A stretch of 64,000 nt of DNA from a bacterium. GTDB taxonomy: Bacteria; Armatimonadota; Abditibacteriia; Abditibacteriales; Abditibacteriaceae. The notes beneath the pieces are model-generated. The model was not told the DNA's origin. It made no database searches and saw only the letters and a program-made list of their open reading frames with translations. The number at the start of each line of letters is the position of its first letter. Position 1 is the first letter of the stretch. The stretch is taken from contig SDZD01000001.1 of the NCBI GenBank assembly GCA_004172935.1, forward strand, positions 186,001 to 250,000. The letters run 5' to 3'. Both the position numbers and the translations under genes were made by a program. Below, in pieces: positions 43,675 through 54,100 of the stretch.

Positions 43675-44614
43675 TTAGTGTTGGACCGGAAGGGTCACCA
43701 GATAGAGAAGCGGATACAAGAAGACCCACACGATGTCAACGAAGTGCCAATACAAACCGAAGATTTCGATGGGTTGGTCGTTCGGCGATTCGGTGAACAC
43801 ACCACGCTTAGCGTGGTAGAGGAACACCGCAATCAGTCCGAGACCAATAATCATGTGGATAGCGTGCAACCCCGTCATGCAGAAATAGATGACGAAGAAC
43901 ATCTGCAACTGCATTCCGTTGATGATGCCCTGAAATTTGACTTCATGCCCGCCAGCGGCGTGGCCTTCGCCACCAGCTGTCGAAGCGGTGTAGATTTCCT
44001 TCCACTTCTCGGCTGCGGTTTTGACGCCACCGGGAATATAACCTTCGCCGTTGACGCCCGTGGGGTCGGCCAACAAGAAGCCTTTGTGGGCGAGAACTTC
44101 GCGGGGTTCCCAGTTCAGGCCGGGCACGATTTTCTCCTGGTAGTCATGAGTCCACTCGACGCTTTTGATTCCCAAGAAGACGACTCCGAGGAATGCGGTG
44201 AGCGACAACATGCCGACCAACCATTTGCGCTGCTTGATACCCGCCATGTAAACGGCAGTGGCAACGGTGAGCGACGAGCAGAGCAGCACCAAGGTGTTGA
44301 TGAAACCCAGCGAGTTATCGAGCAAGTGCGAGCCTACGCCCCAAGGCGAGAGCCACACGACGCCCTCGGTGGACATGAGGTGGTTCTGGTTCTCGAATAG
44401 GTGGCGGTAAAGCGTGTAGACGAAGAACAAGGCGCCAAACGTCATCACTTCGGTGACGAGGAACACCCACATACCCAGAGCATTCGACTCGCGCTGTTGC
44501 GCTAAGTCGGTGAAGTGGTGATGTAGGTTGGCGGGGCCATGGTGACCATGACCGTGTCCCGATTCGTTGTGTTCGGCGAGAGCGGGCGTCGGATGTTCGG
44601 CGCGGACGGCGATG

Positions 44615-44622
<8 letters not shown>
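43675..44622 (-). CDS. ctaE: Cytochrome c oxidase subunit III
   Basis: A 315-residue membrane subunit. Family segments are [60 protein letters not shown] and the terminal [20 protein letters not shown], which hold the seven-helix lipid-binding fold. The N-terminus is His-rich. A 50-residue insertion around 175-225 ([20 protein letters not shown]) is not typical and would lie outside the membrane. The start overlaps the end of ctaD by 8 bp. Confidence 0.95.
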
Positions 44623-46480
<1,858 letters not shown>

Positions 46481-46635
46481 TGCAAAAGAGCCACTTTCCG
46501 GCTCAGGATAATGACTGGACGAAGTATGCGCTCTCGATTAGCACGAGAAGCGCATTCCTGTATGGTTTCCGACCTTTCATTCAACAACAGGGGAAAGAAC
46601 ACAACGTCACGTCCCTCCCCCAGTTCATTCGCTTT

Positions 46636-48060
46636 TTAGTACTGATCCGACGATGCGCCCGCCGGAACCTGCGATTTCAAACCGCCTGTAATATCTTTGG
46701 TCTGCGACTTGATGTAGCTGTCCGAGTTGTAGACGTTCAGCCCACCGCGCTTGCCCTGATTCTGGTTACGAAGTCCGCCCGCGCTGCGGTCGGTTGTTCC
46801 CAGGCTGCTGGCTGCGCCGCCGCCACGAAAGATGCTTTCGCGGTCGCGTCCGTTGGCCATGTCACCAGTCGGTGAGCCGCCATACAATTTGCCAGTAGCG
46901 GCATCTCCCGGCTTGCCAATTTCAAATGGCGCCGTGAGAGTAGCCTCTCGATCAAGCCCGTTGGACATGTCCCCTGTGGGTGAGCCACCGTATAGCTTGC
47001 CAGTACGCGCATCGCCGATGTCGGAAAGTCCGATTGCATTGTTGTTTTGGACTTTGCCTGGATCGTAGCCTTCAGCCGAACCATTGCTGGTTCCGTTGGA
47101 GGTCTGCAAGGTCTTGATGTAGTCAATGATTTGCAGAACTTCTTCTTCGTTCAAACGACCAGCGAACGATGGCATGATGGGCTTGTAGCCAGCAGCCACT
47201 TCTTTAGCAGGAGTCCAAATGGCATCATGCAAATAGCGGTAGTCGGCCTTGACCATCGTAGCAGCCATTTCCTTAGACCAAGCGCGGTCGCCGGGAACTT
47301 GAACGGGGCGGTATTTTCCGAAGACGCCGTTCAGACTTGGGGCGCGCACGTTGGAGTTAGGGCCGTGGCAACCGGTGCAACCGTTGTCGCGGAAGAGGCG
47401 TTCGCCTTCCGAAGCAGTGGTCGAACGTACGTTGCCAGTTTGCATCCACTTCTCGAACTGGCCGGGTTCCATCACGGTGACATAGCCGCCCATGATGGCG
47501 TGGTTGGTGCCGCAATACTGCGCGCAGAAGATGTGGTAGCGACCGACGCGGGTCGGGGTGAACCATGTCTGCGTGTATTTACCGGGCACAACGTCCATGT
47601 TGAGACGGAATGCAGGCATACCGAAGTCGTGGATAACGTCTTCCGAAATCATCGTCAACTTGACAGGATGACCGACGGGAACGTGAATCTCGTTCATTTC
47701 CCAGCGACCATTGGGATGCTGGATTTTCCACATCCACTGTTTGCCAACGACGAAAATTTCAGTTGCGTCCTTAGGGGCACGCACGGTCTGGAAATAGACG
47801 AGCGTCGAAACGAGGAACAATCCGAGCGCAATAATAAGCGGGATAATTGTCCAGATCATTTCGAGAGCGATGCCCTCGTGGTGTGGAAGCACTCGGCTGA
47901 CCTTTGTGCCCTGCCGATAACGGATGATGAAGAAGCACAGGAAGAACGAGACGCCCACGAAGAAGGCGAAACACACTGCCGTAATCAGCCAGTAGACAAA
48001 GTCAATGCCGGGGGCTACGCTGGAAGCCTGCGGCAAAAGCCAGGGAAATAGTTGAGCCAT
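46636..48060 (-). CDS. ctaC: Cytochrome c oxidase subunit II with fused cytochrome c and repetitive tail
   Basis: A 474-residue subunit. Two membrane helices (about 22-46 and 67-90) precede the CuA domain with His144, Cys179, Cys183, His187 and Met190 (CAQYCGTNHAIM). A fused cytochrome c domain follows with CTGCH at 228-232 and the axial Met in KPIMPSF, so this is a caa3 enzyme that takes electrons directly. After residue 320 there is an unusual 150-residue hydrophilic tail with two copies of TGKLYGGSPTGDM (353-365 and 389-401) in 36-residue units. No cleavable signal peptide is seen. Confidence 0.96.
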   Translation of the reverse strand: MAQLFPWLLPQASSVAPGIDFVYWLITAVCFAFFVGVSFFLCFFIIRYRQGTKVSRVLPHHEGIALEMIWTIIPLIIALGLFLVSTLVYFQTVRAPKDATEIFVVGKQWMWKIQHPNGRWEMNEIHVPVGHPVKLTMISEDVIHDFGMPAFRLNMDVVPGKYTQTWFTPTRVGRYHIFCAQYCGTNHAIMGGYVTVMEPGQFEKWMQTGNVRSTTASEGERLFRDNGCTGCHGPNSNVRAPSLNGVFGKYRPVQVPGDRAWSKEMAATMVKADYRYLHDAIWTPAKEVAAGYKPIMPSFAGRLNEEEVLQIIDYIKTLQTSNGTSNGSAEGYDPGKVQNNNAIGLSDIGDARTGKLYGGSPTGDMSNGLDREATLTAPFEIGKPGDAATGKLYGGSPTGDMANGRDRESIFRGGGAASSLGTTDRSAGGLRNQNQGKRGGLNVYNSDSYIKSQTKDITGGLKSQVPAGASSDQY

Positions 48061-48077
48061 TAGGTTCTTTCAAAGGC

Positions 48078-49013
48078 TTACGCCTGCTTAAGTTGGGGTG
48101 AGGAACCACCTTTTTTAGACGCGCTGCCACGCCTCTTCTCCAGAGCGACCATACCACCGATGGCGGCAAGGCAACCCAGCACGAACGCGCCACCAATGAC
48201 GCGCAAGAACGACATGATTTGAAACGAGTATTTACCCGTGTTCGGATTGTAGTGGAAGCACGAAAGCGCGATGTGGTCGATGACCGTGCCGACGCGATCT
48301 TTGGAAGCTTCCATAACGGCGAACTTCAAATCGCGTGGCTGATAATCGAGCGACATGAAGTAGCGCGAAATCTTGCCTTCGGGAGTCGCCACCACAATAC
48401 CGTCGGGATGAATGTATTGCTTGGTCGGCTCGTGCCAGATGTAGCGAATGCCGAGTGCTTTGGAAAGCGCTTTGATGTTTTTGGCGTCGCCTGTCAGAAA
48501 ATGCCAGCCTTCTTTAGCGGTGGGGCGGGTGTATTCCTTGAGGCGCTCGTCTTTGGCATCCTGTGCGATGAGTGGCCCTTCGCGCGGGTCGATGGAGACA
48601 TTCAGAATCTCGAATTCTTTACCCGCCGAAAACTGCATCTCGTTGAGAGAAGCGGTCATTGCTCCCAGCTGCGCCGAGCAGATTTGGTCGCACGTCATCT
48701 GGAGCATGGTGATCATCACCGGTTTTTTACCAAAGTAGTCGCCAAGCACAACCGATTTCCCGGTTTCGTCCTTGAACTGCAACTGGAGTGGCAGCGGCTC
48801 GTGAAGCTTTTGGTCAACGCCAACTTTTTGGGCAAGGTCTTTGGGGACTCCGCCTTCAGGAGCGGTGTAATCCCAGTTATTTTTGCCTTGTTTGCCAGCG
48901 TTGATGCCGGACGAATGCTCGTCCTGCGCCAAAGAACAGTGGGGGGCGGCGAAAAACGTCGCGCCACAGCCAATTACGGCCAGCAGTCGCCCGATTGTTT
49001 TCCAGTGATTCAT
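48078..49013 (-). CDS. SCO1/SenC copper chaperone
   Basis: A 311-residue membrane-anchored thioredoxin-fold protein. A signal sequence (about 1-30) leads to the fold containing the copper pair Cys108 and Cys112 (TCDQICS, the C-x3-C of SCO proteins) and the conserved His in KQYIHPDG. A C-terminal helix (about 265-288) anchors it. It is thought to deliver copper to the CuA site of the oxidase whose gene starts 17 bp downstream. Family length is exceeded by about 80 residues because of the C-terminal anchor and tail. Confidence 0.92.
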   Translation of the reverse strand: MNHWKTIGRLLAVIGCGATFFAAPHCSLAQDEHSSGINAGKQGKNNWDYTAPEGGVPKDLAQKVGVDQKLHEPLPLQLQFKDETGKSVVLGDYFGKKPVMITMLQMTCDQICSAQLGAMTASLNEMQFSAGKEFEILNVSIDPREGPLIAQDAKDERLKEYTRPTAKEGWHFLTGDAKNIKALSKALGIRYIWHEPTKQYIHPDGIVVATPEGKISRYFMSLDYQPRDLKFAVMEASKDRVGTVIDHIALSCFHYNPNTGKYSFQIMSFLRVIGGAFVLGCLAAIGGMVALEKRRGSASKKGGSSPQLKQA

Positions 49014-49143
49014 AGCTTTAAGTGTGCGGCTTTGCGCGTTTTTCTTCGCCCCTTTCCACCTCGCAACTGCACTTAATAACAGTGCGAACGAGCTTTCTCT
49101 TAATTACAGAGAGGAGAACGAGTCTCCTCTCGTCACATCGTTT

Positions 49144-49815
49144 TTAGCGGCTCAACTGGCCCGCTTGCAAATCCAATCCACCAGTCGATTCGACGGTGAA
49201 CTTCTCGTCCGGCGATTCCCAATCGGGGCGACGGTCGTAGATACGTGCGTCCTGTTGCTTGTGGCCGGGGTCGAGGTTAATCGTGCCCTCAGCATTGGTA
49301 CCAGCGACAAGGCGTGGGTGTTCTGCTTGCCAGGTCATAGTTGCAGGGCTACCGCCTTCGGTAACACCCGCTTCTTTTTGCATTGCCTCTTTAATGGGAA
49401 TGCGCTGGCTTCCATCGGCGTTTTTGCCGTAGGAGTTGGCTTCGTCGTATTGATCGACAATCTCCACGCTGCGCTTATCCCATGGCAAACCATCGGGCGA
49501 AACGCGGGCGGGATCCTCGCCGAGTTTGCGAGCGACAGCCTCGGCTTCTGGCGCCTCGTCGGTGTGCGGCGAAGGCAACAAACGTGGCTCAGGCGGAACG
49601 ATTGCCCGCGTGAGTACAGTTGGCGTGCGGTTCTCTTCCAGAATAAGGCGCTTGTTCAAAACGTTGAACATGCCATACATCGAAAGCATCACCACGAGGG
49701 TACCGGCGAAGATAATCGCCAATCCCTGAATTACACCGCGAACGTTGGCGTCGCCACGCTCGTATCCAGTCTCAACTCCGTAGGCTTGTGTGCCTTGAGG
49801 GGTCATATCAGCCAT
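49144..49815 (-). CDS. Single-pass membrane protein of the act-cta cluster
   Basis: A 223-residue protein with one helix at about 27-49 (VIQGLAIIFAGTLVVMLSMY) and a hydrophilic C-terminal domain rich in Pro, Glu and Asp. RIPIKEAMQ (about 138-146) resembles a motif seen in small proteins encoded beside caa3 oxidases and SCO genes. It starts 8 bp inside actF, so it is translationally coupled to alternative complex III, and is followed by sco. A role in complex assembly is inferred from position only. Confidence 0.72.
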   Translation of the reverse strand: MADMTPQGTQAYGVETGYERGDANVRGVIQGLAIIFAGTLVVMLSMYGMFNVLNKRLILEENRTPTVLTRAIVPPEPRLLPSPHTDEAPEAEAVARKLGEDPARVSPDGLPWDKRSVEIVDQYDEANSYGKNADGSQRIPIKEAMQKEAGVTEGGSPATMTWQAEHPRLVAGTNAEGTINLDPGHKQQDARIYDRRPDWESPDEKFTVESTGGLDLQAGQLSR

Positions 49816-51130
49816 GTGTCGTTGTTACTCCTTTCGCCAGTGGCGAATGCTCAACTGCATGTCCGTGATCGTGACCGCCGAGGGGCCAGTGGCCCTCCAA
49901 ACGCTCGTCGAATTGAGGAACAATCGGCGCGTTGGTTTTGCGCATTTGATTCGCCCAGGCAGTCAGCCATAGTCCGCCCAACAACAATGGCAAGCCAATG
50001 TCGGCCAAAATGGCGAATGGGAAGGAATCCATTGGCGAGTTGCGGAAGGTTGGTATTACATAGAAGTAATAATCCAGGTGACGGGCAATAATCAGGAAGA
50101 CGGCCAGTTTCGCGAGGTTACGCAGGTTGACCTTGGTCAAGCTCATCAGCAAGAACAAGAACGGCGCGGCGAAGTGAAAGATGATGTTGCCGAAACCGAT
50201 GAACTGCCAACCATGAGTGGTGCGGTGCAACTGCCAGGAGGCTTCTTCAGCGATGTTGCCCGAATACTGGATCATGAACTGCGAGTAGTTCGTGTAAGCC
50301 CACAGTAGCGTGAACGCCAGCATGAAGTTGCCAAGGTCGCGAATATAACGCGACTCGATTTGCTTCACGATGGGCAAGTCCCAGGCAAGGTAACGAATCA
50401 GGACAACCATAAGGCACAAAGTCGAGTGCCCCATGAATACCACGAAGATAAGACCCCACAGCGAAGAGAACCAGTGCGGCTCTATCGACATCACCCAGTC
50501 GATGGAAGCGAAGGTGACGGTCAATGCCGAGATGAGCAGACCAACCGACGACATCAACGACAAGCGGTGACGCACGAGCGGGTTGAAACCTTCATCTTCT
50601 TCGCGCGACCATTTGTTGAGGTAGAACGAAAGTCCGAACCAAACGACGAAGAAGAAAACGCTGCGAATCAACCAGCCAATCGGGTTCAGGTAGCCCGACT
50701 TGGAGGTGAGAACTTTATCGGTATCGCGGATGCTGGCATCGGCCCATTCGTACAAACCGTGATGTCCGTTCGACATGGAAAGGAACATCGCGATCATGAT
50801 GGGTACCCACATGGCGAATACGATTGGCCATACGCGGGTTGCTGCTTCCAGAGGGCGACGAATGATGTAGCCCCAGCCGCCGCCCGTGACATGGTGGCCC
50901 ATGAGCCACGTCGTCGAACCGAGCGTTACTCCGAACCAGAATAAAAAGGCGAACAGATAAGACTGGAAGAACGAGTTTGTTCCCCAGGTCATGGCGAGAC
51001 CGGCCACGGATAGCACGCCACCAATACCCGCCGCGATGGGGGCTTTGGCAGCGAGCGCATCCAGGCGCGGGCCGATTAGGTCGTTAATGCGAACGTCGGT
51101 TCGTTCGTGCGATTGTTCGTGTGTTGCCAC
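49808..51130 (-). CDS. actF: Alternative complex III subunit ActF
   Basis: A 440-residue multi-pass protein of the NrfD-like fold. Helices such as VFAMWVPIMIAMFLSMSNGH, ASIDWVMSIEPHWFSSLWGL and HFAAPFLFLLMSLTKVNLRN match the second quinone-side subunit of quinol:cytochrome c oxidoreductase. The GTG at 51130 has AAGGAATT upstream; a TTG at 51181 would add 17 residues. The C-terminus is His-rich (GGHDHGHAVEHS). It follows actE and overlaps the next gene by 8 bp. Confidence 0.93.
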   Translation of the reverse strand: MATHEQSHERTDVRINDLIGPRLDALAAKAPIAAGIGGVLSVAGLAMTWGTNSFFQSYLFAFLFWFGVTLGSTTWLMGHHVTGGGWGYIIRRPLEAATRVWPIVFAMWVPIMIAMFLSMSNGHHGLYEWADASIRDTDKVLTSKSGYLNPIGWLIRSVFFFVVWFGLSFYLNKWSREEDEGFNPLVRHRLSLMSSVGLLISALTVTFASIDWVMSIEPHWFSSLWGLIFVVFMGHSTLCLMVVLIRYLAWDLPIVKQIESRYIRDLGNFMLAFTLLWAYTNYSQFMIQYSGNIAEEASWQLHRTTHGWQFIGFGNIIFHFAAPFLFLLMSLTKVNLRNLAKLAVFLIIARHLDYYFYVIPTFRNSPMDSFPFAILADIGLPLLLGGLWLTAWANQMRKTNAPIVPQFDERLEGHWPLGGHDHGHAVEHSPLAKGVTTTHG

Positions 51131-51211
51131 GAGATAGAATTCCTTCAGTTGCTCCACTAGAGATGGGAGAGCCCACCCCAACAGTTAATTTACGGATTGA
51201 CTTCGCCCTTA

Positions 51212-51934
51212 TTAGTGGGCAGCCTGTCCTGCTTCAGGAGCGTGTGGTGCAGAATGCTCTGCCCCACCCGACTCTGCGTGCGTCCCTTCGCCAGCTTCCA
51301 AAGGTGGTTCCACCTTTTCCTTGCTGCCATCGACACCAGCGGGAACGTCACCGGGCTTAGCGTTTTGTGAACGCTGCAAAGCGCGGATATAGGCCACGAT
51401 GGCCCAACGGTCGCGCGGTGGAACGCGCGAACCATAGGAGTACATCGAGCCATAACCGTTGGTGATAACGTCGAAGATGTAACCATCGGTAACGTTACGG
51501 ATACGGGTCTGGTGGTATGAAGGTGGTTTGGCAAAACCGCGTTTCACGATCATGCCGTCTCCGTAGCCAGCCAGGCCGTGGCAGGGTTGGCAATACACCT
51601 GATAACGCTCTTGCCCACGTTCGAGCAGCGCCATCTTATCTTTCGGCGTGGCTGCCGCGAACAGGGGATTGGTCGCGACCAGCGTGCCATTTTGCGTTCC
51701 GTAATAGAGCGATTCGTTCAAGCGATCCTGGCCGCGTGCCACTGTCCCAGCGGGAGGCACGCGCGAAGAGCGATTGTCGTCAAAAAAGTTGACCTGCTCG
51801 TAGGGTTTGAGGCGCGACTTGTTCCACATGTCGACGGGTTGGAATTTCCCATCGCGGGTACAGCCGCCCAGAGTCGCCAAAACCAGTGGCGCCCCCCACA
51901 ACAGAGGTTTGAAGAGTGTCCGCATCGAAATCAC
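51212..51934 (-). CDS. actE: Alternative complex III cytochrome c subunit ActE
   Basis: A 240-residue lipoprotein cytochrome c. The signal ends in the lipobox LATLGGC with Cys25; heme is held by CQPCH at 115-119; the distal Met lies in the GSMYSYGSRVPP region. A Pro/Glu/His-rich tail follows. The GTG start at 51934 overlaps the actD stop by 4 bp (GTGA), typical of coupled translation; an ATG 9 nt further in is the alternative. It hands electrons from the complex to the caa3 oxidase. Confidence 0.93.
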   Translation of the reverse strand: MISMRTLFKPLLWGAPLVLATLGGCTRDGKFQPVDMWNKSRLKPYEQVNFFDDNRSSRVPPAGTVARGQDRLNESLYYGTQNGTLVATNPLFAAATPKDKMALLERGQERYQVYCQPCHGLAGYGDGMIVKRGFAKPPSYHQTRIRNVTDGYIFDVITNGYGSMYSYGSRVPPRDRWAIVAYIRALQRSQNAKPGDVPAGVDGSKEKVEPPLEAGEGTHAESGGAEHSAPHAPEAGQAAH

Positions 51935-52572
51935 TTTTCCACCACATCGACGCGAAGCGCACCCATAGAGCGCATAAACGCGAGCGTTTTCTCGAAGTCG
52001 AAGTTTTTATCGCGCGCCTCGATGGTCAGGAAGAACCTGTCCTGCGAATGGCGCTCGAAGCCTTCGACACCGAACATTGGATGATAGAGAGTTGGCAAGC
52101 CGTTCAAAATCAACATGCCAAATACACCCGTCAAAGCCGTGAACAAGATCGTGCATTCGAAGGTGATGACGATGAAGTTAGGCCACGAGTGATAGGGGCG
52201 TCCACCGTGGTTGAGCGCATAGGAGTAACCCAGCGAATACCACTGAATGAAGTAGCCCAGTGAGCAACCGAACAAGCCGCCGCAAAACATGAGTGCGGGC
52301 ATTTGTTTGTTGCGATAGCCGATGGCATCCGACAAACCTTCAACTGGCATGGGCGTATAGGCATCCATGCGGGTGTAGCCCTCCCGACGCGCCGCACGTG
52401 CGGCGTTGAGGATAGGTTCGGTTTCGTCGAATTCGGCGGTGATGCCCCAGACGGAGTGTTTGCGCTGCGCTCGGTCAACTTCGGCGGCGCGGATGTCGGC
52501 ACCACGATTGTTGATGCCAATACCGATGGGGAACTCGATCTCAGGTGAGGTTCGTTCTGCGTGTTGAGCCAT
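51931..52572 (-). CDS. actD: Alternative complex III subunit ActD (DUF3341)
   Basis: A 213-residue membrane subunit. Family features are SVWGITAEFDETEPILNAAR (the soluble domain), then TRMDAYTPMPVEGLSDAIGY and two helices (about 93-112 and 130-155). The C-terminus returns to an aqueous domain (RFFLTIEARDKNFDFEKTLA). It spans the membrane beside the NrfD-like subunits. It starts 9 bp behind actC and overlaps actE. Confidence 0.93.
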   Translation of the reverse strand: MAQHAERTSPEIEFPIGIGINNRGADIRAAEVDRAQRKHSVWGITAEFDETEPILNAARAARREGYTRMDAYTPMPVEGLSDAIGYRNKQMPALMFCGGLFGCSLGYFIQWYSLGYSYALNHGGRPYHSWPNFIVITFECTILFTALTGVFGMLILNGLPTLYHPMFGVEGFERHSQDRFFLTIEARDKNFDFEKTLAFMRSMGALRVDVVEK

Positions 52573-52581
52573 AAAAGTTCC

Positions 52582-54066
52582 TTAAGCGTGCGCCGGGGTG
52601 ACCGAAGGGTCAGAGCCGGAAAATCCACCGTTGGGTTCGGCGTCGCCATGCCCGTGAGCATGTGCGCCATGATGCATCTCGTGATGCACGAGTTCGCGCA
52701 TTTCGGCCATCGCGATGACGGGCAAAACGCGGCAGAACAACAAGAAGCAAGTCAAGAACAAGCCGAATGTACCGATGTACTGCGCCCAGTCCCAGCCAGT
52801 CGGGGTGTAGCCATGCCAGGTCGAGGGCAACATGGTGCGGGTTAGCGAAACCACGATGATGACCCAGCGCTCAAGCCACATACCGATGGAAAGAACGACG
52901 GAGATAAAGTACAGCCAGACGAGGTTCGTGCGAATTTTGCGGAACCACAGCAATTGCGGCATGACCATGTTGCAGAACAGCAGCGACCAGTAGGACCAAC
53001 CATAGGGGCCGAATGCGCGGTTCCACGCCATGAAGCGCTCGTCAATGGAGCCGGAGTAATAAGCAGTCCACGCTTCCATGGCATAACCATAGGAAACGAA
53101 GATAGTTGTACATACCAAAATCTTCGCGCAGTTCTCCAGGTGGCGCATCGTGATGAGGTCCTTCAAGTTGAAGATTTCACGAAGCGGAATCGCCAGGATA
53201 AGCACCATAGCGAAACCACCCACGAGAGCGCCCGCCACGAAGTAAGGTGGGAACACCGTCGCGTGCCAGCCGGGAACCTGCGAAAATGCGAAGTCGAACG
53301 AGATGGTCGAGTGAACCGACAAAACCAGAGGTGTCGAGATACCGGCCAAGATCAGGTAGACCGCCATGTAGCGGTGCCAGTGCTGGTTCGAGCCGCGCCA
53401 GCCCAGCGATGCGATACCGTAGGCTTTTTTCACGAGCGGACGGACAGCGCGGTCGCGCAGCGTGGCCAAATCGGGGATGAGACCGACGTACCAGAACAAG
53501 ATGGAAACCGTCGCGTAGGTCGAAACCGCGAACACGTCCCATTCCAGCGGTGAGCGGAACTGCGGCCACATGCCCATCGAGTTGGGCAAGGGGAACAACC
53601 AGTAAGCGTACTGGTGGCGTCCGACGTGAGACAAAACGAACAGACCCGCGCAGAAAACGGCGAAGATCGTCATCGCTTCAGCGAATCGGTTAATCGAAGT
53701 TCGCCAGTTCTGGTGAACCAGCAACAAGATAGCGGAGATGAGGGTTCCCGCGTGGCCGATACCGATCCACCACACGAAGTTGATAATGTCAAAACCCCAA
53801 CCGACTGAGTTGTTGATGCCCCACAAACCGACGCCCATCACGACGATGCCAACGACGGCAACAGCCATGACGCCGAGCAAAAGGAGCGCGAACAAGAGGA
53901 AGGCGACCCAGCCTGGACGCAAGCGGTCGCGCAACACGGCGTCCGACACCTTTTGGGTGACGGTCGCGAGCGTGTTGCCTTTGCCGACGACATCAAATGT
54001 TTCGTCAGCGTCCACGACGGGGGATGGCAACCGTCGGGAAATTTCGCGTGGTGTGATTACGGCCAT
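52582..54066 (-). CDS. actC: Alternative complex III subunit ActC (NrfD/PsrC-like)
   Basis: A 494-residue inner-membrane subunit with about ten helices, including FDIINFVWWIGIGHAGTLIS, HVGRHQYAYWLFPLPNSMGM and the conserved tract SFDFAFSQVPGWHATVFPPY. It is the quinol-binding partner of the iron-sulfur subunit ActB; quinol oxidation at this site drives the complex. The C-terminus is His-rich (MHHGAHAHGHG). It is 34 bp behind actB. Confidence 0.95.
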   Translation of the reverse strand: MAVITPREISRRLPSPVVDADETFDVVGKGNTLATVTQKVSDAVLRDRLRPGWVAFLLFALLLLGVMAVAVVGIVVMGVGLWGINNSVGWGFDIINFVWWIGIGHAGTLISAILLLVHQNWRTSINRFAEAMTIFAVFCAGLFVLSHVGRHQYAYWLFPLPNSMGMWPQFRSPLEWDVFAVSTYATVSILFWYVGLIPDLATLRDRAVRPLVKKAYGIASLGWRGSNQHWHRYMAVYLILAGISTPLVLSVHSTISFDFAFSQVPGWHATVFPPYFVAGALVGGFAMVLILAIPLREIFNLKDLITMRHLENCAKILVCTTIFVSYGYAMEAWTAYYSGSIDERFMAWNRAFGPYGWSYWSLLFCNMVMPQLLWFRKIRTNLVWLYFISVVLSIGMWLERWVIIVVSLTRTMLPSTWHGYTPTGWDWAQYIGTFGLFLTCFLLFCRVLPVIAMAEMRELVHHEMHHGAHAHGHGDAEPNGGFSGSDPSVTPAHA

Positions 54067-54100
54067 AATTCAAAGCGAACCTTGGTCGCTCGTAGGTTTA

